This document shows positions 7,730 through 7,845 of a DNA stretch of 7,845 nucleotides, piece after piece; within the stretch, counting starts at the first letter, position 1; every line of letters begins with the position of its first letter. The DNA comes from Victivallales bacterium (lineage in GTDB: Bacteria > Verrucomicrobiota > Lentisphaeria > Oligosphaerales > Lenti-02): contig JABGQJ010000354.1 of the NCBI GenBank assembly GCA_018648945.1, positions 1 to 7,845 on the forward strand, read 5' to 3'. The notes beneath the pieces are model-generated. The model was not told the origin of the DNA and did not search any database. It worked only from the letters and a program-made list of their open reading frames with translations. The translations under genes and the position numbers were made by a program.

Positions 7730-7765
7730 TCCGATTCGACCGATCCGTCCGATTCGTCCGATGGG
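7730..7765 (+). repeat. Four tandem 9-base repeats, TCCGATTCG type
   Basis: Four consecutive 9-mers read TCCGATTCG, ACCGATCCG, TCCGATTCG and TCCGATGGG. All share CCGAT at the same offset, and the first and third are identical. The unit does not disrupt a reading frame (9 = 3 codons), which explains the repetitive peptides seen in translation. It lies in the non-coding region after the operon. Function unknown. Confidence 0.8.
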
Positions 7766-7809
7766 ACGCCTCGCCACATCCGCAACCAGTGCTGGAAGCC
7801 AGACCCAAC

Positions 7810-7837
7810 TCGGGGCCTGCCCCGAACCCCGCCGGGG
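7810..7837 (+). other. Two adjacent GC-rich hairpins near the right edge
   Basis: TCGGGG (7810-7815) pairs with CCCCGA (7820-7825) around a CCTG loop. Directly after it CCCC (7827-7830) can pair with GGGG (7834-7837) around a 3-base loop. No T-run is seen before the window ends. This could be part of a terminator, a repeat element or the leader of a gene beyond the edge. Confidence 0.35.
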
Positions 7838-7845
7838 AGACGCGT

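Larger units (their letters stand above)
7556..7845. other. Intergenic region without a convincing gene
   Basis: The 290 bases after the operon contain no frame with protein-like composition. The longest frames here are low-complexity products of the 9-base repeats on the minus strand (IGRIGRIG-type) or run antisense into the hydrolase gene. The region holds several short hairpins, one set of 9-mer repeats and two adjacent GC-rich hairpins at the right edge. No tRNA, promoter or CRISPR pattern was found by eye. Confidence 0.7.

Noticed and set aside
7730..7765. CRISPR array
   Set aside because: The repeats are 9 bases and directly adjacent, with no spacers.
7451..7777. Minus-strand frame with collagen-like IGRIGRIGRIG
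   Set aside because: The periodicity is a translation of the 9-base DNA repeats; the rest is Arg/Pro-rich and overlaps the hydrolase end antisense.

Overview
The window is GC-rich bacterial DNA, densely coding on the + strand, with strong Shine-Dalgarno sites and very short gaps between genes. It holds one apparent three-gene operon and then about 290 bases without a gene. Nothing here fixes the taxon. A Sec/lipoprotein signal and two predicted peptidoglycan-hydrolase domains fit a bacterium with a peptidoglycan wall. The short tandem 9-mers after the operon recall intergenic repeats I associate with high-GC Planctomycetes/Lentisphaerae-type genomes, but that is only an impression.

Layout: (1) Bases 3-3701 are the 3' part of a very large gene (at least 1232 residues visible, frame still open at the left edge). 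It has an Ig-like beta domain, a long middle region, two tandem FCCH-like beta modules, and a C-terminal metzincin-like zinc-peptidase signature (HExxH, third His, CxMSY Met-turn, late CxxC). (2) After 21 bases, 3723-5357 encodes a predicted lipoprotein of 544 residues with an Ig-like domain and a long beta-rich C-terminal part. (3) After 2 bases, 5360-7555 encodes a 731-residue cell-wall hydrolase with a peptidoglycan-binding domain, a Cys-rich linker, an M15-like carboxypeptidase domain, a split M23-like domain and a C-terminal tail. (4) Bases 7556-7845 hold hairpins and a run of four 9-base repeats.

How they may work together (inference): a giant peptidase-like protein, an envelope lipoprotein and a leaderless two-peptidase wall hydrolase expressed from one transcript suggest a module acting on the cell envelope or on neighbouring cells. 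One possibility is cargo of a contractile injection or type VI-like system, with the lipoprotein as partner or protector. No injection-system structural gene lies in the window, so the delivery idea is untested.
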